A DNA stretch of 42,690 nucleotides from positions 1 to 42,690 of the forward strand of contig NZ_JAFWFN010000048.1 in the NCBI RefSeq assembly GCF_017515565.1. Reading direction: 5' to 3'. The position numbers were made by a program, and so were the translations under genes. This DNA comes from Halomonas sp. GTDB taxonomy: Bacteria; Pseudomonadota; Gammaproteobacteria; Pseudomonadales; Halomonadaceae. How positions within the stretch are numbered: position 1 is the stretch's first letter; the number at the start of each line of letters is the position of its first letter. Below the pieces are notes generated by a model. It was given only the letters and a program-made list of their open reading frames with translations, did not search any database and was not told the DNA's origin. This document shows positions 1 to 8,271 of the stretch, piece after piece.

Positions 1-15
1 GACCTAGGGAAATGG

Positions 16-44
16 TGTAAAACATGCAAATCATGCGTTTTACA
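16..44. repeat. Inverted repeat upstream of the alanine symporter gene
   Basis: Two 8-base arms, tgtaaaac at 16-23 and gttttaca at 37-44, are exact reverse complements separated by 13 bases. The repeat lies about 120 bases before the symporter start. It could be an operator or a weak hairpin. It has no T-tract on either side that would make it a convincing terminator. No glycine-riboswitch core is visible between it and the gene. Confidence 0.35.
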
Positions 45-162
45 TGGCAAAAAGATGCGCTGTGGCAAGACGCTTGGTTATTAGCACCCAACCAATAACG
101 AGGGCAGACAGCTGCCTAACACCCATAATAATTGAGCTGACGTACAGGGTAAGGAGATACGC

Positions 163-1578
163 GTGGAAACATTAACTAGCATCCTGGGGGCGATAAACGG
201 CGTAGTTTGGGGCCCGTTAATGCTGATTTTGCTGTTAGGTGTGGGTCTCTACCTACAGATTGGCTTGAAATTAATGCCGATTCGCAAACTGGGCATAGGT
301 TTCAAGCTGATGTGGCAAGGGCGCGATGTAAAGCCTAAATCAGCCCCCGGCGAAAAAGCCCCAGAAAAAGCTAGCGACAGCGGTGAAATTTCGCCCTTTA
401 ATGCGCTGATGACCGCGCTATCGGCCACTATTGGTACCGGTAATATTGCTGGTGTGGCCACAGCCATTGCACTAGGTGGCCCTGGTGCAGTTTTTTGGAT
501 GTGGATTACAGCGTTAGTCGGTATGGCAACAAAGTTTGCTGAAGCAGTGTTGGCGGTTCGTTACCGTGAAACCGACAGCACCGGCTACCATGTTGGCGGG
601 CCGATGTTTTATATCAAAAACGGCCTGGGTAAAAAGTGGCTTTGGTTGGGGGGCTTATTCTCCTTCTTTGGCGCGATAGCAGCATTTGGTATCGGCAACA
701 CTGTTCAGTCTAACTCTGTGGCCGATGCCATGGATGCTACCTTTGGTGTGCCGCACTGGCTTACAGGGATCATCATTATGGTGCTTGCCGGGGCAGTTAT
801 CCTGGGCGGCATTAAGCGCATTGCAAAAGTGGCCGGTAAGCTTGTGCCAATCATGGGTATTGCCTACGTGATTGCGGGTTTGCTGGTGCTAATGGTTAAT
901 GCTAGCCAAATTGGCGATGCGTTTGGGCTGATTTTCTATTACGCCTTCAATCCTATTGCCGCTGCCGGTGGTTTTGCAGGGGCAGCGGTTATGGCCGCTA
1001 TTCGCTTTGGTGTGGCGCGGGGTATTTTCTCTAACGAAGCGGGCTTGGGTAGCGCACCTATTGCTCACGCGGCTGCTAAGACCAAAAACCCAGTACGCCA
1101 AGGTTTGATCGCTATGCTGGGGACGTTTATCGATACCATTATTGTTTGTACGATTACGGCCCTGGTCATTTTGACGTCAACCGTGTGGATTGAGGGTGAA
1201 GCAGGGGCATCGCTGACCGCGCTTTCATTTGATGCGGCGCTGCCAGGTTTTGGTAACCAGATTGTCGCAGTGGCGCTAGCTGTCTTTGCGTTTACCACTA
1301 TTCTTGGCTGGTCTTTCTATGGGGAGAAGTGCTGCCAGTTCCTGTTCGGTACACGTTCCATTATGCTATACCGCGTGTTATTCGTATTGGCCATTCCGCT
1401 GGGTGCTATCGCGCAGTTGGGCTTTATCTGGCTAATGGCCGATACGTTTAATGCCTTGATGGCTATTCCGAACTTGATTGCCCTGGCACTGCTATCGCCT
1501 GTGGTCTTTAAGCTCACCAAGGATTACTTTGCCGGTAAAGAAGTGTTGCCTGGTGAAGCGCTGGATCATGATAAATAG
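163..1578 (+). CDS. Sodium:alanine/glycine symporter (AGCS family)
   Basis: This is an inner-membrane symporter that takes up alanine or glycine with sodium. The 471-residue length and about 11 hydrophobic segments fit the AGCS (AgcS/DagA) family. The family signature is seen near residues 90-105 (TIGTGNIAGVATAIALGGPG), and a conserved block GIFSNEAGLGSAPIAHA lies near residue 285. The start is GTG, supported by AAGGAG at 151-156 with a six-base spacer. A strong terminator follows, so it is probably transcribed alone. The next gene is gcvT, which makes glycine a plausible substrate, but the sequence does not settle alanine versus glycine. Family is certain, substrate is inferred. Confidence 0.93.
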   Translation: METLTSILGAINGVVWGPLMLILLLGVGLYLQIGLKLMPIRKLGIGFKLMWQGRDVKPKSAPGEKAPEKASDSGEISPFNALMTALSATIGTGNIAGVATAIALGGPGAVFWMWITALVGMATKFAEAVLAVRYRETDSTGYHVGGPMFYIKNGLGKKWLWLGGLFSFFGAIAAFGIGNTVQSNSVADAMDATFGVPHWLTGIIIMVLAGAVILGGIKRIAKVAGKLVPIMGIAYVIAGLLVLMVNASQIGDAFGLIFYYAFNPIAAAGGFAGAAVMAAIRFGVARGIFSNEAGLGSAPIAHAAAKTKNPVRQGLIAMLGTFIDTIIVCTITALVILTSTVWIEGEAGASLTALSFDAALPGFGNQIVAVALAVFAFTTILGWSFYGEKCCQFLFGTRSIMLYRVLFVLAIPLGAIAQLGFIWLMADTFNALMAIPNLIALALLSPVVFKLTKDYFAGKEVLPGEALDHDK

Positions 1579-1636
1579 CTTTTAGCACGTCATAAGAATG
1601 TAATGACTCGCTATGCTGCATCAATAGCTATAGAGC

Positions 1637-1671
1637 CGGGAAGCCAACTGTTGGCTTCCCGTTTCTTTTTT
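1637..1671 (+). terminator. Rho-independent terminator after the symporter gene
   Basis: An 11-bp perfect stem (1637-1647 pairs with 1651-1661) with a three-base loop is followed by a T-rich run at 1662-1671. It separates the symporter from gcvT, whose ribosome site starts only about six bases later, so gcvT may also depend on read-through or a promoter inside this region. Confidence 0.85.
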
Positions 1672-1687
1672 CGACCGAGGAAACCCC

Positions 1688-2800
1688 ATGACTAACCTTA
1701 ACCGTACGCCGCTTCATGCGTTACACACCAAGCTTGGCGCTAAAATGGTGCCCTTTGCTGGCTATGATATGCCGGTGCAGTATCCGTTAGGCGTTAAGAA
1801 AGAGCATGAGCATACTCGCCAGCGGTGTGGCTTGTTTGATGTTTCTCACATGGGGCAGATTCTGGTATCCGGTAAAGATGTTGCGAAAGCGTTAGAGACG
1901 CTAATACCGGCGGATTTGGTAGGGTTGAAGAAAGGCGAGCAGCGCTATGGGCTTTTCACCAGCACTGACGGCGGCATTATTGATGACTTGATGGCGGTAA
2001 ATTCAGGGGATCACTTTTATCTTGTGGTTAACGCCGCGTGTAAAGACCAGGATATTGCCCATCTGCGCACCAATTTAGGCGCCACCCATGAGATCGAGGT
2101 GCTTGATCGCGGGCTGTTGGCGTTACAAGGGCCAGAAGCTCGCGATGTGATGGCGCGTCTTTGCCCAGAAGCCTGTGAACTGACATTTATGCAGCATGGC
2201 CGGTTCACCCTGGCGGGGCAGGACGTATGGATCAGCCGTAGTGGTTATACCGGTGAAGATGGCTTTGAAATTTCTGTCTCCAGTGAGGGGTGTGAAGCAC
2301 TCGCCGAACAGTTGCTTGCAGAGCCTGAGGTTGAAGCCATTGGTCTAGGCGCGCGTGATTCACTGCGTTTAGAAGCGGGGCTGTGCCTCTATGGGCATGA
2401 TATGGATCTAGCGACGACGCCAGTGGAAGCGGGGCTTATTTGGGCCATCGGTAAGCCGCGTCGTCATGGGGGCGAGCGTTCTGCTGGGTTCCCGGGCGCC
2501 GATTTAATTCTCCATCAGGTGGATGCCAAAGACCATATTCGTAAGCGGGTCGGTTTGGTGGCAGAAGGGCGTGCGCCGGTGCGTGAAGGAAGCGTGTTAG
2601 TAGATGAAGCGGGTAACGAGATTGGCGTGGTCACGTCGGGAGGCTTTGGGCCAAGCGTAGGCAAACCAGTGGCACTCGGATACGTAAAGCGTGAATGGGA
2701 AGCCCCTGAAAGCGTTGTTTATGCGCTGGTGCGCGGCAAGCAGCTCCCCATGGTGGTGACGGCAACCCCCTTTGTGAAGCCTGGCTACTATCGCGGATAA
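1688..2800 (+). CDS. gcvT: Aminomethyltransferase, T-protein of the glycine cleavage system
   Basis: GcvT transfers the aminomethyl group carried on lipoyl-GcvH to tetrahydrofolate, giving 5,10-methylene-THF and ammonia in the cytoplasm. The 370 residues match the usual length. Family motifs are present in order: FDVSHMGQ (about 50), GGIIDDLM (about 99), YLVVNAA (about 112), SGYTGEDGFE (about 190) and TPVEAGL (about 240). The ATG has a GAGGA site just upstream. The gene ends at a bidirectional terminator, and gcvH and gcvP are not next to it in this window, so the usual gcvTHP arrangement is broken. Neighbouring uptake of alanine/glycine fits a glycine-use role. Confidence 0.95.
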   Translation: MTNLNRTPLHALHTKLGAKMVPFAGYDMPVQYPLGVKKEHEHTRQRCGLFDVSHMGQILVSGKDVAKALETLIPADLVGLKKGEQRYGLFTSTDGGIIDDLMAVNSGDHFYLVVNAACKDQDIAHLRTNLGATHEIEVLDRGLLALQGPEARDVMARLCPEACELTFMQHGRFTLAGQDVWISRSGYTGEDGFEISVSSEGCEALAEQLLAEPEVEAIGLGARDSLRLEAGLCLYGHDMDLATTPVEAGLIWAIGKPRRHGGERSAGFPGADLILHQVDAKDHIRKRVGLVAEGRAPVREGSVLVDEAGNEIGVVTSGGFGPSVGKPVALGYVKREWEAPESVVYALVRGKQLPMVVTATPFVKPGYYRG

Positions 2801-2830
2801 AAGTAACCGGTTAGCCGCTAAGGTGACGTA

Positions 2831-2860
2831 AAAAAGCCCCTGAACATTCAGGGGCTTTTT
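2831..2860. terminator. Bidirectional terminator between gcvT and the LytM-factor gene
   Basis: The stem GCCCCTGA (2836-2843) pairs with 2848-2855. It is flanked by five A residues on the left and five T residues on the right, so it can stop transcription from both converging genes. Confidence 0.9.
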
Positions 2861-2885
2861 CGTCACAGCTTTTTTCGTCACAGCT
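2856..2885. repeat. Exact 15-bp tandem duplication
   Basis: tttttcgtcacagct occurs twice back to back, at 2856-2870 and 2871-2885. The first copy begins inside the T-tract of the terminator. It looks like a recent local duplication in the short gap between converging genes. Confidence 0.9.
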
Positions 2886-2897
2886 ACTATTGCAGTG

Positions 2898-3863
2898 TTA
2901 CCTTAATACTTGTCGCGGGTCGATAGGTTTTCCACCCTGGCGCAGGTCGAAAAGTAGGTCATAGCGCTGGGTTGAGCTGCTTTGTCCGGTTTCACAAAGT
3001 GGATCACCCGTGCTTACCTGTTGCCCGACTCGTACAATAATGCGTGCGCATAAGGCATAGACCGTCTGAAGATTATCCGCATGGTGAACGATCACCACGT
3101 CACCGAGTTGCCGCATGCCGTCGGCGAAACGTACCTCGCCCGGGGCAACTGCTTTAGCGTTTGCGCCTTCTTGGGTTGCTAGCAGCATCGGTTGAAGCGT
3201 GCCACGGCTATCTGCACCAAAGCGCCGTACGATACGGTAGTCCTCTAATGGCCATGGCCAGCGGCGTGCCGAGGCGGGCAAGCTCGCGCTTGGCGCTGGT
3301 GTTGATGGGGCAGCTGCTGGGCGGCTAGCGTTGCTACTTCCGCTGCTTGCAGCGGTACTGCGTGCTGCACTACTACCAAGGGGCACACTGACTATTTGAC
3401 CAACCCGCAGTGCCGTTGCAGGGGTGCTGGGGTTGGCGCTCTGTAAGCGGCCAGAGGTAGTGCCAAAATGACGTGCGATACTGGAGTAGGTATCCCCTGC
3501 TCGAATTTGGTAGCGGTAGGGGCCGCCGGAAGGCGCGCGCTCTTGCTGGGTAGGTATCAGCAGGCGCTGCCCCGCGTTTAAACTCTGTGCAGAAACGCCG
3601 GGGTTAAAACGCTCAAGACGCTCCAGGGGGACGCTTGCCCTTGCGGCTAGCTGTCCTAATGTATCGCCACGCTGTACTTCAATCCAATTACCACTGATTT
3701 GGCTCGAGCTGCTGGGCGTAGGAGCACGCTCGGTAGACGTGCCAGAGCCAGCACAGCCTGCTAGCCCGGTAGCAATTAAACAAATCACCATCCAGTGAGT
3801 TAATCGTGATCGGTTTGGGTGCCAAGCAAGGTATCTTTTTCCTGCCAGAGTGAATTGATCCAT
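2898..3863 (-). CDS. LysM-LysM-LytM lipoprotein, NlpD/EnvC-like with degenerate M23 site
   Basis: This is an envelope protein probably acting in cell-wall hydrolysis control. A hydrophobic stretch followed by a lipobox (LAGC, Cys about 37) suggests an outer-membrane lipoprotein. LysM domains lie at about 60-104 and 117-161, followed by an Ala/Ser/Pro-rich linker, then a LytM/M23 domain at about 200-321. The zinc ligands of active M23 enzymes are not seen: the HxxxD region reads GTLQPMLLAT and the HLHFE region reads RYDLLFDLR. That matches regulators such as NlpD and EnvC, which activate amidases rather than cut peptidoglycan. The ATG at 3863 keeps the positively charged n-region. A second ATG at 3791, just beyond the stop of the upstream gene, is the alternative. 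It overlaps the acyltransferase gene by 64 bases. Confidence 0.8.
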   Translation of the reverse strand: MDQFTLAGKRYLAWHPNRSRLTHWMVICLIATGLAGCAGSGTSTERAPTPSSSSQISGNWIEVQRGDTLGQLAARASVPLERLERFNPGVSAQSLNAGQRLLIPTQQERAPSGGPYRYQIRAGDTYSSIARHFGTTSGRLQSANPSTPATALRVGQIVSVPLGSSAARSTAASSGSSNASRPAAAPSTPAPSASLPASARRWPWPLEDYRIVRRFGADSRGTLQPMLLATQEGANAKAVAPGEVRFADGMRQLGDVVIVHHADNLQTVYALCARIIVRVGQQVSTGDPLCETGQSSSTQRYDLLFDLRQGGKPIDPRQVLR

Positions 3864-4681
3864 GCGTGGAAGCGTTCCTTGTGCTGCGGTTCTTGGTGAT
3901 AGTTGGCATCAAGCATCCATTGGGGAACAGCCAGTTGCCTTGCTTCAAGGGTAATGGGGGCTTCTTTACCGCATAGAAACCCCCAAAAAGTGGGCGATGG
4001 ATTTTGGTAGCTAATAGTTACGTCAAGAATACCATCCAATTGGTCGCCTAGCAGACTAATCACTTGGGCAATGCCGCCTGCTTTCGGCCTTAACAAATGC
4101 CGGAAAGGGCTGTTCTGGGCATCCCGCTTAGCCACTGTGAAACGCGTGCCCTCAACAAAATTGAGTATTGTAATAGGTGCGTTACGTGCCTGCTGACATA
4201 TACGCTCTGTCGCTTCACGGTCGATAGTGGCGAGCTTAGGGTTTTTAGCAATCTGTTCGCGGCTGAAGCGACGCATAAAAGGAAACTCCAGCGCCCAAAA
4301 CGCTAGCCCAACGATTGGGATCCATATTAATTGATGTTTTAAGAAGAAGCGTGGCAACGGTATTCGACGGTGCAGCGCCATAAAAAGGATAAAAATATCG
4401 GTCCAGCTTCGATGGTTTGAAACTACCAGCCACCACTGATCGGTACTTAGGGTTTTAGGCGTATTAATCGTCAGGTTGGGTTTTAGCCAGCGCCGCATCC
4501 ACCAAAGGTTAAGGCCTATCCAGTTTTGCGCGACAGAACAGAGCTTATTAAGTAACCACTGTTTGCGATGACGGCCAGGTGTGATTACCTTGGCAAGCGT
4601 CAGCATAATAAGGGGCACACCCCAAAAAAGCGTGCTAACTATCAGCAGAAAAACGCTGACTACTCCTTTCACAATAGGCAT
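3800..4681 (-). CDS. 1-acylglycerol-3-phosphate acyltransferase-type protein, YihG-like
   Basis: This is a membrane-bound PlsC-superfamily acyltransferase, expected to acylate a lysophospholipid or related glycerolipid. There is an N-terminal membrane segment (about 5-30). The catalytic H-x4-D motif reads NHRSWTD near residue 89, and the phosphate-binding motif reads EGTRFT near 175. The length of 293 and the overall pattern resemble E. coli YihG more than PlsC itself. The ATG at 4681 has a GAGGA site eight bases upstream. Its 3' end overlaps the start of the LytM-factor gene in another frame, so the two are probably cotranscribed. The exact lipid substrate cannot be read from sequence. Confidence 0.82.
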   Translation of the reverse strand: MPIVKGVVSVFLLIVSTLFWGVPLIMLTLAKVITPGRHRKQWLLNKLCSVAQNWIGLNLWWMRRWLKPNLTINTPKTLSTDQWWLVVSNHRSWTDIFILFMALHRRIPLPRFFLKHQLIWIPIVGLAFWALEFPFMRRFSREQIAKNPKLATIDREATERICQQARNAPITILNFVEGTRFTVAKRDAQNSPFRHLLRPKAGGIAQVISLLGDQLDGILDVTISYQNPSPTFWGFLCGKEAPITLEARQLAVPQWMLDANYHQEPQHKERFHAWINSLWQEKDTLLGTQTDHD

Positions 4682-4844
4682 ACCGCATTTCCTCGATACA
4701 AATTCTTCTGTTCAGCGCTCTGCACGTGAGTACGCCTTTAGACTGAATGCTAAAGGATCAAGGCGATGCTGCCCAGCTTAGCTGTTCACTATTGCACGGG
4801 TAGGGCGTTTTTATGGGTCGTGCTAATAATACCACCAGCGTGTT

Positions 4845-5741
4845 TTAAAACGTTTCAGCTAGGCAAGGTGCTTTTACACTTTCAACAAGGACGCTACGCA
4901 AGGCATGAGCAGCGACTGATAATTCCTGCTGGGTGATTATACCTACCCGGCAAGCAATGCTTGGGCTATTGAGAGGAACACAACGGGCGCCTAGCGCCTG
5001 CATCTGTCTAATGCACATAGAGGGAACGGCACTAACCCCCAAGCCTTCGGCGACCATTCTGCCTACCGTTGAGAGTTGGTGGCTTTCAAACGCGACGGGT
5101 AAATCAATTTTACGTTTGCCTAGTTCTAGTTCCAGCAAGCGGCGAACCATTGACGGGCGCTGAAGGGTGATGAAGTCATCTTGTAAAAGCGTGGCCCATG
5201 AAAGGCTGCTAGCCTGTAAGGGAGATGACGGCGGCACCACCGCCACAAACTCATCTTCAAATAGTGGCGTAAACGTAAGGCTGCCGGTTCCCTCCGGTGA
5301 GAAAGCTATGCCTATTTCTACTTGGCGGGAGCGCACCATGTCGATCACTTCTTCGTTAATCACATCGTGAACGGTAATGTTGATTTTGGGGTATTGTTGA
5401 CGAAACTTAACTAGCGCGCCGGGCAGCAAGTTGCAGGCAAAGGATGGCATGGCGGCGACACTCAAACGGCCCAACTGAAGTGTGAAGCGCTGGCGCAAGC
5501 GCTCCTCGGTATTATCCCACTGCGCTAGCAGGTGCTTGGCAAGAGGGAGTAGCGACTCTCCTTCAGGAGTCAGCCGCACGCTACGGGTGCTTCGGATGAG
5601 TAATTTACCGCCAAGCGAATCCTCTAATCCTTTGATAGCGAGGCTCAGTGCTGGTTGTGAAAGGTGCAGACGCTCACATGCATGGGTAAAGCTCAGGGTT
5701 TGGGCTACCGCGAGAAATGCGCGCAGTTGTTTGGCAGTCAT
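4845..5741 (-). CDS. LysR-family transcriptional regulator, divergent from scoAB
   Basis: This 298-residue LysR-type regulator has the winged helix-turn-helix at about 1-60 (SFTHACERLHLSQPALSLAIKGLE spans the helices, split here only as a description) and the effector-binding domain at about 90-290. It is transcribed away from scoA across a 147-base gap, the classical arrangement for a LysR protein that controls its divergent neighbour. The likely targets are therefore the CoA-transferase genes, with an acetoacetate- or hydroxybutyrate-related inducer, but this is inferred from position only. An AAGAG site precedes the ATG. Confidence 0.85.
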   Translation of the reverse strand: MTAKQLRAFLAVAQTLSFTHACERLHLSQPALSLAIKGLEDSLGGKLLIRSTRSVRLTPEGESLLPLAKHLLAQWDNTEERLRQRFTLQLGRLSVAAMPSFACNLLPGALVKFRQQYPKINITVHDVINEEVIDMVRSRQVEIGIAFSPEGTGSLTFTPLFEDEFVAVVPPSSPLQASSLSWATLLQDDFITLQRPSMVRRLLELELGKRKIDLPVAFESHQLSTVGRMVAEGLGVSAVPSMCIRQMQALGARCVPLNSPSIACRVGIITQQELSVAAHALRSVLVESVKAPCLAETF

Positions 5742-5754
5742 GTAGACTCTTTTA

Positions 5755-5792
5755 TAAGTTTTTAAAATAAATTGATAAGAAAAACAAACTTA
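5755..5792. promoter_or_regulatory. Candidate operator in the LysR/scoA divergent region
   Basis: The inverted repeat taagttt (5755-5761) and aaactta (5786-5792) lies in an AT-rich stretch directly upstream of the LysR start and about 100 bases before scoA. Position and AT-richness fit a LysR-type binding region. The half-site spacing is wide (24 bases), so this is only a candidate. Confidence 0.35.
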
Positions 5793-5888
5793 ACAAATAT
5801 ATCATCAAGTACAACACTGGCACTATCCCGTAAGCAGCATCGTTAGGATCTGCTCAACGTACCACCGACAATAATGAGAGGCATAACA

Positions 5889-6587
5889 ATGGCAGGATTC
5901 GATAAGCGAGTGTCTTCCTACGAGGAAGCAATGGAAGGTATCAAAGATGGGATGACGGTGATTGCAGGTGGCTTCGGCCTGTGCGGCATCCCCGAAAACC
6001 TGATTGCTGAGATCAAGCGCCGTGGTGTTAAAGACCTTTCTGTTGTATCCAACAACTGTGGGGTTGATGGCTTTGGCCTGGGTCTGCTGCTTGAAGATCG
6101 CCAGATCAGTAAAATTTTTGCTTCTTATGTGGGTGAGAACGCGATGTTTGAGCAGCAGATGCTCAACGACGAAATAGATGTGGTGCTTACGCCCCAAGGT
6201 ACTCTGGCAGAAAAAATGCGCGCAGGCGGTGCCGGTATTCCCGCTTTTTATACTGCGACAGGCTACGGTACGCCAATTGGTGACGGCAAAGAGGTCCGCG
6301 AGTTCAACGGTCGTCACTACATTTTAGAAGAGGCGATCACGGGTGACTTTGCAATTGTAAAAGGGTGGAAAGCCGACCGATATGGCAACGTGATGTATCG
6401 CCATACTGCACAGAACTTCAATCCGATGGCGGCGACCGCCGGAAAAATCACCGTAGTGGAAGTTGAGGAAATTGTTGAGCCGGGTGAGCTGGAGCCAAGC
6501 CAAATCCACACGCCGGGTATTTATGTGGATCGCATTATTCAAGGCTCTTTTGAGAAGCGTATTGAGAAGCGTACGGTGCGCAGTTAA
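5889..6587 (+). CDS. scoA: Succinyl-CoA:3-ketoacid CoA-transferase subunit A
   Basis: Subunit A of the enzyme that moves CoA from succinyl-CoA to acetoacetate, giving acetoacetyl-CoA and succinate in the cytoplasm. The CoA-transferase signature [13 protein letters not shown] is at about 27-39, and 232 residues is the normal bacterial subunit length. The start at 5889 is preferred to an in-frame ATG at 5874 because GAGAGG (5876-5881) sits seven bases before it. It forms an operon with scoB, 89 bases downstream. AtoD of an acetate CoA-transferase is a close relative, but the sequence resembles SCOT-type ScoA more. Confidence 0.92.
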   Translation: MAGFDKRVSSYEEAMEGIKDGMTVIAGGFGLCGIPENLIAEIKRRGVKDLSVVSNNCGVDGFGLGLLLEDRQISKIFASYVGENAMFEQQMLNDEIDVVLTPQGTLAEKMRAGGAGIPAFYTATGYGTPIGDGKEVREFNGRHYILEEAITGDFAIVKGWKADRYGNVMYRHTAQNFNPMAATAGKITVVEVEEIVEPGELEPSQIHTPGIYVDRIIQGSFEKRIEKRTVRS

Positions 6588-6676
6588 TCGCGACACGCTT
6601 TTTTTAATTGCGACAGAGCTTTAATGCAATTACTCAACTCGATAACTCTCACGTTATACACTACGAGGTAAGTATC

Positions 6677-7339
6677 ATGGCTTTAACACGTGAACAGATG
6701 GCCCAACGCGTTGCTCGCGAGCTTGAAGATGGCTTCTATGTTAATTTAGGTATCGGTATTCCTACACTGGTTGCCAACTACGTACCCGAAGGTATTGATG
6801 TCATGCTGCAGTCTGAAAATGGCTTGCTAGGCATGGGGCGCTTTCCGACGGAGGAAGAAGTTGACTCGGATATGATCAATGCCGGTAAGCAGATGGTAAC
6901 CGCCAGACCCGGTGCGGCGATTTTCTCTTCGGCTGAATCGTTTGCCATGATCCGCGGTGGTCATGTCGATTTAACGGTGCTTGGCGCCTTTGAGGTCGAC
7001 CAGGAAGGCAATATTGCCTCTTGGATGGTGCCTGGTAAATTGATCAAAGGCATGGGTGGCGCTATGGATTTGGTCGCAGGCGCCGAAAATATTATCTGTA
7101 CAATGACCCATGCGTCTAAACATGGCGAATCTAAACTGCTGGAGAAGTGTACGCTGCCATTAACCGGTGCAGGCTGTATCAACCGCGTTCTGACGGATCT
7201 CGCTTATCTTGAAATTAAAGACGGTGCATTCATTTTGAAAGAGCGTGCGCCGGGTGTAAGCGTTGAAGAGATCATTGAGAAAACCGCTGGAAAGCTAATT
7301 GTTCCAGATAACGTTCCAGAAATGACCTTTGACGAGTAA
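6677..7339 (+). CDS. scoB: Succinyl-CoA:3-ketoacid CoA-transferase subunit B
   Basis: Subunit B of the ketoacid CoA-transferase carries the catalytic glutamate. It is visible as Glu47 in LQSENGLLGMG, where the acyl-glutamyl-CoA intermediate forms. At 220 residues it is full length. The ATG at 6677 has GAGGT at 6665-6669 with a seven-base spacer; longer in-frame starts lack such a site. With scoA and the bdhA gene 2 kb downstream it would feed 3-hydroxybutyrate or acetoacetate into acetyl-CoA. Confidence 0.93.
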   Translation: MALTREQMAQRVARELEDGFYVNLGIGIPTLVANYVPEGIDVMLQSENGLLGMGRFPTEEEVDSDMINAGKQMVTARPGAAIFSSAESFAMIRGGHVDLTVLGAFEVDQEGNIASWMVPGKLIKGMGGAMDLVAGAENIICTMTHASKHGESKLLEKCTLPLTGAGCINRVLTDLAYLEIKDGAFILKERAPGVSVEEIIEKTAGKLIVPDNVPEMTFDE

Positions 7340-7365
7340 TTTTGCTTTCGCTTGTTGATTAGATA

Positions 7366-7394
7366 GGCGTGGGCACACTTGTCGTGCTCACGCC
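7366..7394. other. Hairpin between converging scoB and DUF1338-like genes
   Basis: Arms at 7366-7376 and 7384-7394 pair over 11 bases with one G-T wobble and a seven-base loop. The right arm includes the stop codon of the minus-strand gene. There is no T-tract on either side, so it is at best a weak terminator. Confidence 0.45.
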
Positions 7395-8155
7395 ATTTCG
7401 CAGTGAGTATGGAAAGGCAGCAATATCTCAGCAATTCGCTCATGGTCATCGTCCAGATGCTTTTGAATCAAGGCGAGGCCGCCAAGACAAAGCCGATGTT
7501 CATCACCGTTGCCAAAGGCAATTTTCTGAGGCATTGCGGGATAAAAGCGATGTTGCAGCATCGTTGAGACGGGGAATACGCCATTTTGCTGACTTTCGAT
7601 ACTTGGCATGCCAGCCGTTGCGAGCTGAGCATCGAGTGCTTCAAGTGGATTACCCAGAGCCATGCAATCAAAACCTGCATGATGAAGGCGTGGGCCCATG
7701 ACAGCTAGCCATGCAGCAAGTGGGTGGGCAGCTTGAAGCTGTTGATACAGTGCCCAGGAGGGCATTGGCCAGGGGCGCCCGCGACAAAGCAAGTTATGGC
7801 CTTTGCAATCTTCGGGATGGCTTTGTGCTACTAGACCAGTGAGTGCTTCCCTGGGCGCTTTGCAAAGTGTGCCTAACTGCAATTCTGCCAATAATAGCCA
7901 ACTGCCGTTATCATTAGGGGCGAGAAGGTGAATTAGCATACCTTTATCTGCCATGGCGTAATGGCCTACTGAACGGTACCCCATGTGCGCTAATTTCCCC
8001 CCCAGTACGTTCGCAGCAAAAGGCCCGTGGTTGAGAGTTACCAGCGTCAGGTACTCGGCTGGGGTGTTTAACGGCCACAGCCTAAGTGCCCCTAAATCGG
8101 GGTGTGTATGGATATAGTCAAGCCACAGCTGTTGAATAAACTCCTCTCGCTGCAT
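7388..8155 (-). CDS. Diverged DUF1338-family protein
   Basis: The 255-residue cytoplasmic protein resembles the DUF1338 family, whose studied member HglS/YdcJ is an iron(II) 2-oxoadipate dioxygenase/decarboxylase. The pattern is recognisable: LWLDY near the start, LNHGPF (about 43) where family members have a metal-binding NDH block, PWPMPSW near 130, MGPRLHHAGF (about 157) matching the second histidine block, and a C-terminal QKIAFGNGDEH. The glutamate expected as third metal ligand near STMLQHRF appears to be glutamine. Recognition is from remembered family patterns, so function remains open. The ATG has GAGG seven bases upstream. It converges on scoB. Confidence 0.55.
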   Translation of the reverse strand: MQREEFIQQLWLDYIHTHPDLGALRLWPLNTPAEYLTLVTLNHGPFAANVLGGKLAHMGYRSVGHYAMADKGMLIHLLAPNDNGSWLLLAELQLGTLCKAPREALTGLVAQSHPEDCKGHNLLCRGRPWPMPSWALYQQLQAAHPLAAWLAVMGPRLHHAGFDCMALGNPLEALDAQLATAGMPSIESQQNGVFPVSTMLQHRFYPAMPQKIAFGNGDEHRLCLGGLALIQKHLDDDHERIAEILLPFHTHCEMA

Positions 8156-8271
8156 GGGGTAACCTCGCCGCCTATAGTTGACCCGTATGGGTTAAGTTCT
8201 TGGGCGTTCAGTATAGGCAAGCAAGGGTAAATAGGGTTCAACGGGTATTAACGGCATTTTTAACGCCAAGT

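Noticed and set aside
1-162. Possible glycine riboswitch before the symporter
   Set aside because: No conserved glycine aptamer core or paired tandem structure is visible; only a short inverted repeat.
5823-6317. 164-codon minus-strand open frame
   Set aside because: It is antisense to scoA, has no family resemblance, and scoA itself is a clear gene.
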